NCBI RefSeq assembly: GCF_016862555.1
Contig: NZ_BONE01000012.1
Coordinates: 62,001-126,000, forward strand
Reading direction: 5' to 3'
DNA: 64,000 nucleotides
From: Asanoa siamensis
GTDB lineage: Bacteria; Actinomycetota; Actinomycetes; Mycobacteriales; Micromonosporaceae
Positions within the stretch are counted from its first letter, which is position 1, and every line of letters begins with the position of its first letter. Of this stretch, positions 9,549 through 17,014 are shown piece by piece. A program made the position numbers and the translations under genes. The notes beneath the pieces were generated by a model. It did not search any database and was not told where the DNA came from. It was given only the letters and a program-made list of their open reading frames with translations.

Positions 9549-11062
9549 ACCATCTCTTTCACGAGGTCCAGAGGGCTCGGCTTGCCGCCGTTGGGGCAGG
9601 CGACCTCGGTGGCGACCCGGCCGTCGGTCATGACCAGGATGCGGTCGGCCATGCCGATGGCCTCCTCGAGGCTGTCGCCCAGGAGCACGGTGGCGACGCC
9701 GGTCGCGGCGAGCTCGCGCATCAGCCGGTACACCTCCGAGCGGGCGCCGATGTCCAGGCCGCGCGTCGGATGGTCCAGCAGGAGCAGCCGGACGTCGCCG
9801 GCCACCAGCCAGCGGGCCAGGATCACCTTCTGCTGGTTGCCGCCGGACAGCCGCTGGATCGGGGTGTCCCGGCCCGGGGTCCGGATGGAGAGCCGGCGGA
9901 TCCACGAGTCGACCAGCGTGGCCTGCTTCCTGGGTGCCACGAACGGTCCCGCGAGGCGGGCCCGCTGCTTGGCCAGGGTCATGTTCTCGGCCACCGACAT
10001 CGGCCCGACCATGCCCTCGATCTTGCGTTCGGCCGGCACGTAGCCGATGCCGGCGGCGCAGGCGGCCCGGGTGCTGGGCAGCTCGATCGTCCGGCCGTCC
10101 ATCCGGATCTCGCCGGCGGTCGTCGGTTCGGCGCCGAACAGCGCGCGGCAGACGTCCTCGCGACCGGAGCCGTGCACGCCGACGATCGCCACGATCTCGC
10201 CGCGCGCGACGTCGAAGCTGATGTCCCGGAACGTCGCGCCCGACAGCCCGCGTACGGACAGCCGGGGCTCTTCGGAGACGACCGTGGTGGCGGCGTTCTC
10301 GTGGTAGTGGTCGTCGGATCCGGTGGAACCGATCATCATCCGGTGCAGCTCGCGTGGGACCGCGCCGGCCGTGGCGACCTCGCCGACCGACCGGCCGCCG
10401 CGCAGCACGGTCACCCGGTCGCAGACGTCGAGCACCTCGTCGAGCCGGTGCGAGACGAAGATGACCGTGGCGAACTCGCGCAGCCGGCGGATCTGCGCGA
10501 ACAGCGTGTCGATCTCCTTCGGCTCCAGGACCGAGGTCGGCTCGTCCAGGATGACGACCGGCGGATGCTGGGTACGCTCCTCGATGCGCAGCACCTTCGC
10601 GATCTCGACCATCTGCCGGTCGGCGAAGGAGAGCGAGTCGGTACGGGCGAGCGGGTCGATCCGCGAGCCGATCTTGTCGAGCTGCTCCTGGGCCAGGCGG
10701 CGCATGACCTCCCAGCGGTAGACGCCCCGGCGGACGGCGGGCCCCTCGCTGCCGAGCACGATGTTCTCCGCGGCGGTCAGGTTGGGCACCAGCGACTGTT
10801 CCTGGAACACCATCCCGATGCCGTGGTCGGCGGCGTCCACGACGCTGCGCAGCCGGACAGGCTCGCCGCGGACGTGTATCGAGCCGGCGTCCGGGGCGAC
10901 CAGGCCGACCAGCGCTTTGAGCAATGTGGACTTGCCGGCGCCGTTCTCCCCCGCCAGACCGAGCACCTCGTTGCGCCGTACGACCAGGTCGACCCCGTCG
11001 AGGGCCTTCACCCCGGGGTAGTGCTTGACGAGGCCGCGTACCTCCAATGCCGGGACGCTCAT
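9545..11062 (-). CDS. Sugar ABC transporter ATP-binding protein (RbsA type)
   Basis: A 505-residue protein with two tandem ABC domains, the CUT2 layout. The first has Walker [10 protein letters not shown] (near residue 37), the signature LSFADRQMVEIAK and Walker B VVILDEPTS. The second has the degenerate P-loop region VGVHGSGREDVCRALFG and the signature [15 protein letters not shown] with LLLLDHPTRGLDIG; the Walker B acidic residue is followed by His instead of Glu (DHPT). It drives uptake of a sugar or sugar acid with the flanking permeases. ATG start at 11062 overlaps the stop of the preceding permease (ATGA). Confidence 0.92.
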   Translation of the reverse strand: MSVPALEVRGLVKHYPGVKALDGVDLVVRRNEVLGLAGENGAGKSTLLKALVGLVAPDAGSIHVRGEPVRLRSVVDAADHGIGMVFQEQSLVPNLTAAENIVLGSEGPAVRRGVYRWEVMRRLAQEQLDKIGSRIDPLARTDSLSFADRQMVEIAKVLRIEERTQHPPVVILDEPTSVLEPKEIDTLFAQIRRLREFATVIFVSHRLDEVLDVCDRVTVLRGGRSVGEVATAGAVPRELHRMMIGSTGSDDHYHENAATTVVSEEPRLSVRGLSGATFRDISFDVARGEIVAIVGVHGSGREDVCRALFGAEPTTAGEIRMDGRTIELPSTRAACAAGIGYVPAERKIEGMVGPMSVAENMTLAKQRARLAGPFVAPRKQATLVDSWIRRLSIRTPGRDTPIQRLSGGNQQKVILARWLVAGDVRLLLLDHPTRGLDIGARSEVYRLMRELAATGVATVLLGDSLEEAIGMADRILVMTDGRVATEVACPNGGKPSPLDLVKEMV

Positions 11063-12054
11063 TTGACCACCTGGTTCCGTCGACGTTGCGGGATGACGGC
11101 GGCGGCGACCGCGGCCACCACGATGAGACCCTCGACGCCGCCCTGCCAGTACGGACTGACCCCGACCTGGACGAGACCGTTGGTGAGGACCATGACGAGC
11201 AGGACGCCGACGGCGGAGTGCCCGATGCCGCCGCGACCCCCGGTCAGCAGGGTGCCGCCGACGACGGCGGCGGTGATGGCCGAGAAGTCGTACCCGTCGC
11301 CGGCCTGGACGAGGCCGGCGCCGAGTTGGCTGGTCACCATCACGCCGGCCAGCCCGTAGAAGGCGCCGGCGAGGGTGAAGACCGCGACCTTGTACGGCTT
11401 CACCTTGACGCCCGAGAGCGCGAGCACCTCCTCGGCGCCGCCGATGGCGAAGGCGTAGCGACCCAGCCGGGTGTAGCGCTGGACGAGCCAGCCGACCAGG
11501 ACACACCCGGCGGCGATCCAGGTGAGGTACGAGAGCCCGAGGAACCGCTCGATCGCCAGCCCCTTGACCATGGTGTCGGAGATGTTGGGCTGCACGCCGG
11601 CGAACATCAGGGTCGCGACGCCGAGCCCGACGGCCGACATCCCCAGCGTCGCCATGAACGAGGGCACCTTCAGCAGCACCAGGGCGAGCCCGCTCAGGCA
11701 GCCGAACGCGCAGCCCAGCAGGACGGCGACCGCGATGCCGAGCAGCCCGAAGTCGTTGTCGTTGCGATTGTTGGCCACCAGCAGCGAGACGGTCAGCGCG
11801 GAAGCGCCCATCACGCCGGCGGCCGACAGGTCGATCGACCCCATCATCAGCACGAACGTGATTCCGCAGGTGACGACGGCGAGCACGGCGGCGGCGTCCA
11901 CGATGTTCGCGACGTTGTCGAGGCTGCGGAACTGCGGGCTCAGGGCCGCGAAGACCAGGAAGACGACGATCAGCGCGACCGGTGGGCCAGCATCTCGAAA
12001 CGACGCGCCTCGCCGGGACTGGCGGCGAGGCGCGTTGACGACCTCGGACGTCAT
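11059..12054 (-). CDS. Sugar ABC transporter permease (RbsC type), first
   Basis: A 331-residue membrane protein of the CUT2 permease family with about nine hydrophobic segments and the conserved MMGSIDLSAAGVMGAS and VVGGTLLTGGRGGIG loops. The ATG at 12054 lies two bases after the lipoprotein stop; a GTG at 12060 that overlaps that stop (GTGA) is an alternative start and would add two residues. It works with the ATPase that follows. The operon order lipoprotein-permease-ATPase-permease is less common than keeping both permeases together. Confidence 0.9.
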   Translation of the reverse strand: MTSEVVNAPRRQSRRGASFRDAGPPVALIVVFLVFAALSPQFRSLDNVANIVDAAAVLAVVTCGITFVLMMGSIDLSAAGVMGASALTVSLLVANNRNDNDFGLLGIAVAVLLGCAFGCLSGLALVLLKVPSFMATLGMSAVGLGVATLMFAGVQPNISDTMVKGLAIERFLGLSYLTWIAAGCVLVGWLVQRYTRLGRYAFAIGGAEEVLALSGVKVKPYKVAVFTLAGAFYGLAGVMVTSQLGAGLVQAGDGYDFSAITAAVVGGTLLTGGRGGIGHSAVGVLLVMVLTNGLVQVGVSPYWQGGVEGLIVVAAVAAAVIPQRRRNQVVK

Positions 12055-12056
12055 GG

Positions 12057-13148
12057 TCACGTCAGGGGCCCGGCCACACGGTTGAAGACGTTGCCGCACT
12101 CGAAGTCGGCCGGGTTCGTCTTCGGCGCGGCGAACTCGCCGGCGTTGTCCTTGGTGATGAGGAACTGCTCGGCGAAGAACGCCCGGTTGTCCTTGGCGAT
12201 CTCCTCCACCTTGAGCTTGCCGGTGGCGGCGCAGAAGCCGATCGCCAGGCCGACGCCGCCCTGCCACGAGCCGTCGCTGGAGACGGTGGCGGTCATCGTG
12301 CCGTTCTTCACGGCGGTGACGGCGTCCGGGACGGCGTCGATGCCCACGACCGCCACCTTGCCGGCGAGACCCGCCTGCTGCAGCGCCTCGAGAGCGCCCA
12401 GCGCCATGTCGTCGTTGGCCGCCCAGATGCCCTTGACCTTGTCGCCGTGCTTGGTCAGCAGCGTCTTGGTGACGGTGAGCGCCTCGGCCCGCGAGAAGTT
12501 GGCCGCCTGCTGGTCGAGGAGCTTGACGCCGGTGTTCTTCTCGAGCGACTTCTGCAGGCCGGCGAACCGGTCCTTGGCCGCCGCGGTGTCGAGCACACCC
12601 TGCAGCGCGATGATGCCGCCCGAGCCGCCGATCGCGGTGGCGAGCGCGTCACCGATCTGCTGGCCCGACTCGACGCCGTTGTAGGTGATGTGGCTGAGCC
12701 AGGTCTTGTAGTCGGCCGGCTTCAGGTCGGCCGGCTTGTTCCACTGCGTGACCAGGTACGCCCCGGCCTGGTCGGCACCCTTGACGATCGGCGCGGTGTC
12801 CGAGTCGCCGTTGGGGAGCACGTTCATGACCAGGCACTTGGTGTCGCCGGCGAGGATCTGGCTGATCTGCTCCTGCTGCTTGGTGGAGTCACCGTCGTAG
12901 GTGAGGCGCTCCTGGGTGAGACCGACGGACTTGGCGAAGGCGTCGCCACCGGCGAGCCACGAGGCCTCGTACGGGTTCGACTCGTTGCGGACCTGCCCCA
13001 CCAGCCGGACGGCGGACGGCTCGCAGGCGGCCTCGCCGCCGGCGGCGGTGTCGTTGCCTCCGGCGGCCTGCTCGCTGCAGCCGGAGAGGACGGCAGCGGC
13101 TAAGGACAGGCTCATGATGACGGCGGCGGGACGAAGGACGATATTCAT
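12057..13148 (-). CDS. Sugar-binding lipoprotein of ABC transporter
   Basis: A 363-residue periplasmic-binding-protein-like lipoprotein. A signal sequence ends in the lipobox LSGC (about residues 20-23), followed by a Gly/Ala-rich linker and a type I fold like RbsB (GIWAANDDMALGALEALQQ, then VAVVGIDAVPDAVTAV). It captures the substrate outside the membrane for the two permeases. Start: the ATG at 13148, seven bases after GAGG; a TTG two codons upstream is less likely. The substrate is unknown, but co-transcription with kduI and kduD suggests an unsaturated uronate-derived oligosaccharide, a uronate or an oxidised sugar. Confidence 0.88.
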   Translation of the reverse strand: MNIVLRPAAVIMSLSLAAAVLSGCSEQAAGGNDTAAGGEAACEPSAVRLVGQVRNESNPYEASWLAGGDAFAKSVGLTQERLTYDGDSTKQQEQISQILAGDTKCLVMNVLPNGDSDTAPIVKGADQAGAYLVTQWNKPADLKPADYKTWLSHITYNGVESGQQIGDALATAIGGSGGIIALQGVLDTAAAKDRFAGLQKSLEKNTGVKLLDQQAANFSRAEALTVTKTLLTKHGDKVKGIWAANDDMALGALEALQQAGLAGKVAVVGIDAVPDAVTAVKNGTMTATVSSDGSWQGGVGLAIGFCAATGKLKVEEIAKDNRAFFAEQFLITKDNAGEFAAPKTNPADFECGNVFNRVAGPLT

Positions 13149-13220
13149 GATCAATCCTCGATTTCTCGTTGCCGGGGACGGTGCGGTCTTGGTGCTGGCT
13201 TGCTGCGGTGGAGGCCGGGG

Positions 13221-13979
13221 TCAGCGGGCCATCCACCCTCCGTCGACGACCAGGACGTGGCCGTTGACGTAGTCGGCGGCGGCGGAGCTCAGGAAGACGG
13301 CCGCGCCGGCGACATCGGCGGCGTCCCCCCAGCGACCGGCCGGGATGCGCGCGAGGATCGCCCGGGACCGGTCGGGGTCGGCCCGCAGCGCGGTGGTGTT
13401 GTCGGTGGCCATGTAGCCGGGCGCGATGGCGTTGACCTGCACGCCGAGCGGACCCCACTCGTTGGCCAGGGCCTTGGTGATGCCGGCGACGCCGTGCTTG
13501 CTGGCGGTGTAGGCCGCGACACGGATGCCGCCCTGGAAGGAGAGCAGGCTGGCGACGCTGACGATCTTGCCGTGGCCGCGCGCGGCCATCGGGCGGCCGA
13601 ACTCCTGGCAGAGGAAGAACAGGCCGTTCAGGTTGACGTCCACCACCCGGTGCCAGGCCTGCCGGGTCACGTCTAGGGCGTCCGCGCGGTCGATGATGCC
13701 GGCGTTGTTGACCAGGATGTCCACCTGACGGCTGCCGGTCACCTCGGCCGCGACCCGTCCGACGGCCTCGTGGTCGCTGACGTCGAGGTCGACGATCTCG
13801 ACGTCGCGGCCGAGGTCGGCCACCTGGTCGCGGGTCTCCGTCTGGCTGCCCGACCGGCCGACCAGGACCAGATCGGCGCCGGCCCGGGCGAGCCCGAGCG
13901 CGATGCCCTGTCCGAGGCCACGGCCGGCGCCGGTGACGACGGCGCAGCGGCCGTGCAGGTCGAACGGCGAGCGGGTCAC
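13221..13979 (-). CDS. kduD: 2-dehydro-3-deoxy-D-gluconate 5-dehydrogenase (KduD-like SDR)
   Basis: A 252-residue short-chain dehydrogenase with the cofactor motif TGAGRGLGQG (about residue 15), the NNAG motif, the catalytic serine in SVASLLSFQGG and YTASK (Tyr/Lys). The C-terminus YVNGHVLVVDGGW is typical of KduD. Known KduD enzymes reduce 2,5-diketo-3-deoxygluconate to 2-keto-3-deoxygluconate with NADH in the cytoplasm. The GTG start at 13979 overlaps the kduI stop (GTGA), so kduI and kduD are coupled, as in pectin-degrading bacteria. Its place in the operon supports the name more than sequence alone, since SDR specificity is hard to read. Confidence 0.85.
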   Translation of the reverse strand: MTRSPFDLHGRCAVVTGAGRGLGQGIALGLARAGADLVLVGRSGSQTETRDQVADLGRDVEIVDLDVSDHEAVGRVAAEVTGSRQVDILVNNAGIIDRADALDVTRQAWHRVVDVNLNGLFFLCQEFGRPMAARGHGKIVSVASLLSFQGGIRVAAYTASKHGVAGITKALANEWGPLGVQVNAIAPGYMATDNTTALRADPDRSRAILARIPAGRWGDAADVAGAAVFLSSAAADYVNGHVLVVDGGWMAR

Positions 13980-14794
13980 AGCTCCTCCAGCGCCACCGGG
14001 GTCAGGTCGGTGTAGTCGTTGTTCTCGCCGCCCATCGCCCAGATGAAGGCGTACGAGCCGGTGCCGACACCCGAATGGATCGACCACGGCGGCGAGATGA
14101 CCGCCTCGCGGTTACGCACGACCAGGTGGCGGGCGGCGCCGGGCCGGCCCATGAGGTGGAAGACGCGCTCCTTCTCGTCGAGGTCGACGTAGAGGTAGAC
14201 CTCGGTGCGCCGGTCGTGCAGGTGCGGCGGGAGCGTGTTCCACACCGAGCCGTCGGCGATGACGGTGACGCCGAACTGCAGCACCGCGGTCTGGAGCTCC
14301 TGGCCCCACGCGTACCGGTAGAGGCTACGTTCGTTGGCACCCTGCGGGGTGCCGAGCCGGACCGGCTCGATCGACGCGTGGCTGAGCAGGGTCGTCGGGT
14401 AGGTCGCGTGCGCCGGAGCGCTGACGAAGTAGAACGCGGCGTCGGGGCCGGCGAAGGTGACCTCGTTGCCACGGCCGACGAAGAGTCCGTCGAGGTGGCG
14501 CAGCTCGAACTTCTCGTTGTTGACCAGCACGTGGCCCGGCTGGCCCACGTTGACGACGCCGAGCTCGCGGCGGGTCAGGTGGGACGGCGCGCCGAGCACG
14601 TCCCAGGCCGGCAGCTCGAGCTGATCGGTGCCGGGAACCGCCGCGCCGACGATCAGCCGGTCGTCGTGGGTGTAGACACCCCGGACCTCGCCGGTGCGGA
14701 ACAACTGCTCCACGAGGAAGTTCTTTCGCAGGTCGGCATTCGTCGCCGTCTCGACCTCTGACGGCGATGCGGAGTACCTAACTTCGATCAACAC
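13976..14794 (-). CDS. kduI: 5-keto 4-deoxyuronate isomerase KduI
   Basis: A 272-residue KduI/IolB cupin-family isomerase close to the length of known KduI. The zinc ligands are visible as His191 and His193 in PPHLHDRR, Glu198 in TEVYLY and His240 in WSIHSGVG. It converts 5-keto-4-deoxyuronate (from unsaturated uronates) to 2,5-diketo-3-deoxygluconate. KduI of E. coli is also reported to act on galacturonate and glucuronate. Start: GTG at 14794, with a TTG directly after it; GAGGAG precedes both, and the TTG has the better spacing. First gene of a seven-gene operon, divergent from the IclR regulator. Confidence 0.93.
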   Translation of the reverse strand: MLIEVRYSASPSEVETATNADLRKNFLVEQLFRTGEVRGVYTHDDRLIVGAAVPGTDQLELPAWDVLGAPSHLTRRELGVVNVGQPGHVLVNNEKFELRHLDGLFVGRGNEVTFAGPDAAFYFVSAPAHATYPTTLLSHASIEPVRLGTPQGANERSLYRYAWGQELQTAVLQFGVTVIADGSVWNTLPPHLHDRRTEVYLYVDLDEKERVFHLMGRPGAARHLVVRNREAVISPPWSIHSGVGTGSYAFIWAMGGENNDYTDLTPVALEEL

Positions 14795-14807
14795 TCGCTC
14801 CTCGTTT

Positions 14808-14832
14808 GTGAACCGCGTTCAGCTACGTGAAC
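14808..14832. promoter_or_regulatory. IclR-type operator cluster in the kduI/iclR intergenic region
   Basis: The half-site GTGAAC (14808-14813) is followed by the dyad GTTCAGCTACGTGAAC (14817-14832). The dyad fits the GTTC-N8-GAAC pattern and lies just upstream of kduI. Confidence 0.55.
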
Positions 14833-14883
14833 CGAGCCGAACGATACCTATGGCTCCGATCACAGGTCAAGAGCTTGAAGTTG

Positions 14884-14899
14884 GTCCCTCTATGTGAAC
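14884..14899. promoter_or_regulatory. Second IclR-type operator, upstream of iclR
   Basis: GTCCCTCTATGTGAAC matches the oxidase-promoter site at 12 of 16 positions, with one arm (ATGTGAAC) intact. It is 57 bases upstream of the chosen iclR start, consistent with autoregulation. Confidence 0.45.
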
Positions 14900-14955
14900 T
14901 GTGGTTGAGTCTGGTGGCATGCTTGAGGCGCGTCATCGTCGATGAGGAGGTCTGG

Positions 14956-15729
14956 GTGGACACGGACAAGACGGCCAACGGCGGCTCCGCCACCTCGCAG
15001 GTCAAGTCGGCCGCGCGCGTCCTCGACCTCCTGGACGACATCGCCGCGAACGGCCCCGGCACCCAGCTGCAACTGGCCACCCGCCTCGGCATCCCCAAGA
15101 GCAGCCTGCACGCGCTCCTGCGCACCATGTGCGCCCGCGGCTGGCTGGACACCGACCAGACCGGCAGCGTCTACCGGCTCGGCGTGCACACGCTGACGGT
15201 CAGCTCCGCCTATCTGGACGGTGACCCGGTGCTGTCGCGCGCCCGGTCCGTGATGGACGAGATCGCGGCGGCCACCGAGGAGACCGTGCACCTGGGCCGC
15301 CTCGAGGGTGCCGAGATCATCTACACCGCCAAGCGCGAATCCAAGCACCCGTTGCGGATGTACTCGGCCGTCGGGCGCCGCCTGCCCGCGTACATGACGG
15401 CGCTCGGCCGGGCGATGCTCGCCGAGCTGCCCGAGGACGTCCGCGACCCGCTCATCCCCCACCAGATCAAGCCGGTCACCACGCAGACGATCACCGACCG
15501 GGACGCGTTGCTGGCGATCATCGACAAGGCCGGCCAGCTCGGCTACGCGGAGGAGAGCGAGGAGTCCTGCCTGGGCGTCCGCTGCTTCGGCGTCGCGCTG
15601 CCCTTCTCGCACCGCTCGCAGGACGCGGTGAGCGTCGCGGTCCCGGTCAGCCGCCTCGACCAGGGTCGCGAGGACTTCATCATCGAGACCCTGCTGAGCG
15701 TGAAGGCCCGCCTGTCGGCGATGCGTTAG
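14956..15729 (+). CDS. IclR-family transcriptional regulator
   Basis: A 257-residue regulator with an N-terminal winged helix (SAARVLDLLDDIAANGPG, then LATRLGIPKSSLHALLRTM) and the C-terminal IclR effector domain. That domain has the typical LGRAMLAELP, YAEESEESCLGVRCFGVAL and VSVAVPVSRL segments. Start: the GTG at 14956, five bases after GAGGAGG; the frame extends upstream without support. It is divergent from kduI, the usual position for the regulator of a kdu operon (compare KdgR). The repeated GTTC-N8-GAAC dyads are its probable binding sites. The inducer is probably a keto-deoxy sugar acid (inference). Confidence 0.9.
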   Translation: MDTDKTANGGSATSQVKSAARVLDLLDDIAANGPGTQLQLATRLGIPKSSLHALLRTMCARGWLDTDQTGSVYRLGVHTLTVSSAYLDGDPVLSRARSVMDEIAAATEETVHLGRLEGAEIIYTAKRESKHPLRMYSAVGRRLPAYMTALGRAMLAELPEDVRDPLIPHQIKPVTTQTITDRDALLAIIDKAGQLGYAEESEESCLGVRCFGVALPFSHRSQDAVSVAVPVSRLDQGREDFIIETLLSVKARLSAMR

Positions 15730-15950
15730 CTCTTCTCGAACGCCGCCACCACGCCGGCGCGGCTCGGGTCCTCGCTGGCGAGCACGCCGCCGTTGGCCAC
15801 GATGTCCGGGGTGATCTCGTTGAACACCATCCGGACGTCCTGGGGGCGGGCACCGAGGATCTCGACCGCGTGCGCGGTCACGGCCTGGGCGAAGGCCCGC
15901 CGCTGCTCCAGGGACCGACCCGCGAGCAGCTCAACGGTGATGTTAGGCAT
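15726..15950 (-). CDS. 4-oxalocrotonate-tautomerase-family protein
   Basis: A 74-residue protein beginning MPNITVELLAGRS. After removal of Met, Pro1 is the catalytic base of the tautomerase superfamily, and the segment RSLEQRRAFAQAVTAHAV is typical. Such enzymes interconvert keto and enol forms of small acids and act as small oligomers in the cytoplasm. Its stop overlaps the iclR stop by a few bases in convergent orientation. A clean GTTCAC/GTGAAC dyad 38 bases upstream of its start suggests that it belongs to the same regulon as kduI. The substrate is unknown. Confidence 0.85.
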   Translation of the reverse strand: MPNITVELLAGRSLEQRRAFAQAVTAHAVEILGARPQDVRMVFNEITPDIVANGGVLASEDPSRAGVVAAFEKS

Positions 15951-15987
15951 GGCGCCCCTCTCCCGTACATCCAGACTATGGACCTGA

Positions 15988-16003
15988 GTTCACCAACGTG
16001 AAC
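15988..16003. promoter_or_regulatory. IclR-type operator upstream of the tautomerase gene
   Basis: GTTCACCAACGTGAAC has perfect 6-bp arms (GTTCAC and GTGAAC) around CAAC. It is the cleanest of the shared dyads and sits directly upstream of the tautomerase start. Confidence 0.55.
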
Positions 16004-16129
16004 GCACGCTACCGTGAGGGCCGTGGACCCGCAATCGAGGGGAGGGTCGCGTTCACATCCTTGACATCGATTCGGCCTGTTGCTCCAATCAGGTGCAATG
16101 AACGAGGCCCGCACGCGGTGACGGCTAGG

Positions 16130-16917
16130 CTATGGACCGGGTTGTGGCCACCACGTGGTCTCGTCCGCGGTCGACCCTGTGAGGTCCGCGTCATCGAGCA
16201 CCGCGTCCGTGAAGTCGGTGCCCCGCAGGTCCGCGTCGCGCAGGTTCGCGCCGGCCAGGTTGGCGCCTGTGAACCGGATGTGCCACAGCACCCCACCCGA
16301 CATGTTTCCCTGCCGCAGATCGGTTCCACTGAGGTCGGCGGTCAACCACTCCGAAGGGTTGAGGCCGGCGATGTTCCAGCGGCACAGCACAGTCAGCGCC
16401 GCCTGGGCGTCGGGTCTGCGTACCCGCAGCGGCGTATCGACGGACGACGGGTGCTCGTCGGGAGGCGGCCACGGCGAGGTCGACCGCACGTAGGCGGCAA
16501 GAACGTTGACGATGCTCAGGCGGTCCTCAGCCGACTCGCGGGCGATGCGATCGAGTGCGTAGATGCCGCCGATCCGCACCGTGGGTCGTCATTGGCCAGC
16601 TGTTCGACGGCTTTCGTGTACCGGTCTGTCAGCTGACCCTCACGCTGCACCGTCAACTGCTCACGGGTGGCCGCCGCCGACTGCTGCAACTGCCGCCACG
16701 CCAGGACCGCGCCGGACAGCACGGCCGCGGCCGCCAGCGCCTGGAGGAACTGCCCGCGGATCGCGTTGATGCTCGACGCCCGCTCGACCGGGGACATGGC
16801 CGCGACCTTGGCCGCGCCGACATCGACCGAGAGAAGCCATCCCGGGAGCACGGCGATGAGCACGACCGCGCCGAGGACGGCGAGTCCGGCACCCACGGCA
16901 CGCCGGCGAGCAGCCAA
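16130..16917 (-). pseudogene. Membrane-anchored pentapeptide-repeat protein, frameshifted
   Basis: The first frame starts at TTG 16917 behind GGAG and gives two membrane segments (about residues 8-30 and 58-78), then REGQLTDRYTKAVEQLANDDP. The second frame continues with VRIGGIYALDRIARES and ends in A(D/N)LXX pentapeptide repeats (GANLAGANLRDADLRGTDF). In intact relatives these parts are continuous (…TDRYTKAVEQL…VRIGGIYALERIA…). A single missing G near 16580 explains the break. The family's role is unclear; it is probably a membrane protein facing the cytoplasm. It is either a pseudogene or a sequencing error. Confidence 0.75.
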
Positions 16918-16970
16918 GGACGCGTCTCCTCTCCCACTGAGCCCACCGTATCGACCTGAGCAAGCCCCGT

Positions 16971-17004
16971 GGAGGCCGCACCGGCGATGGGCGGTGCGGC
17001 CTCC
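16971..17004 (-). terminator. Stem-loop after the X-Pro hydrolase gene
   Basis: GGAGGCCGCACC and GGTGCGGCCTCC pair perfectly over 12 bp with a 10-base loop, 10 bases past the stop codon of the hydrolase. Confidence 0.75.
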
Positions 17005-17014
17005 GGGCGTTTCG

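Noticed and set aside
9545-12054. Programmed frameshifts or fusions between the ABC genes
   Set aside because: The 4-base ATGA/GTGA overlaps are ordinary translational coupling.
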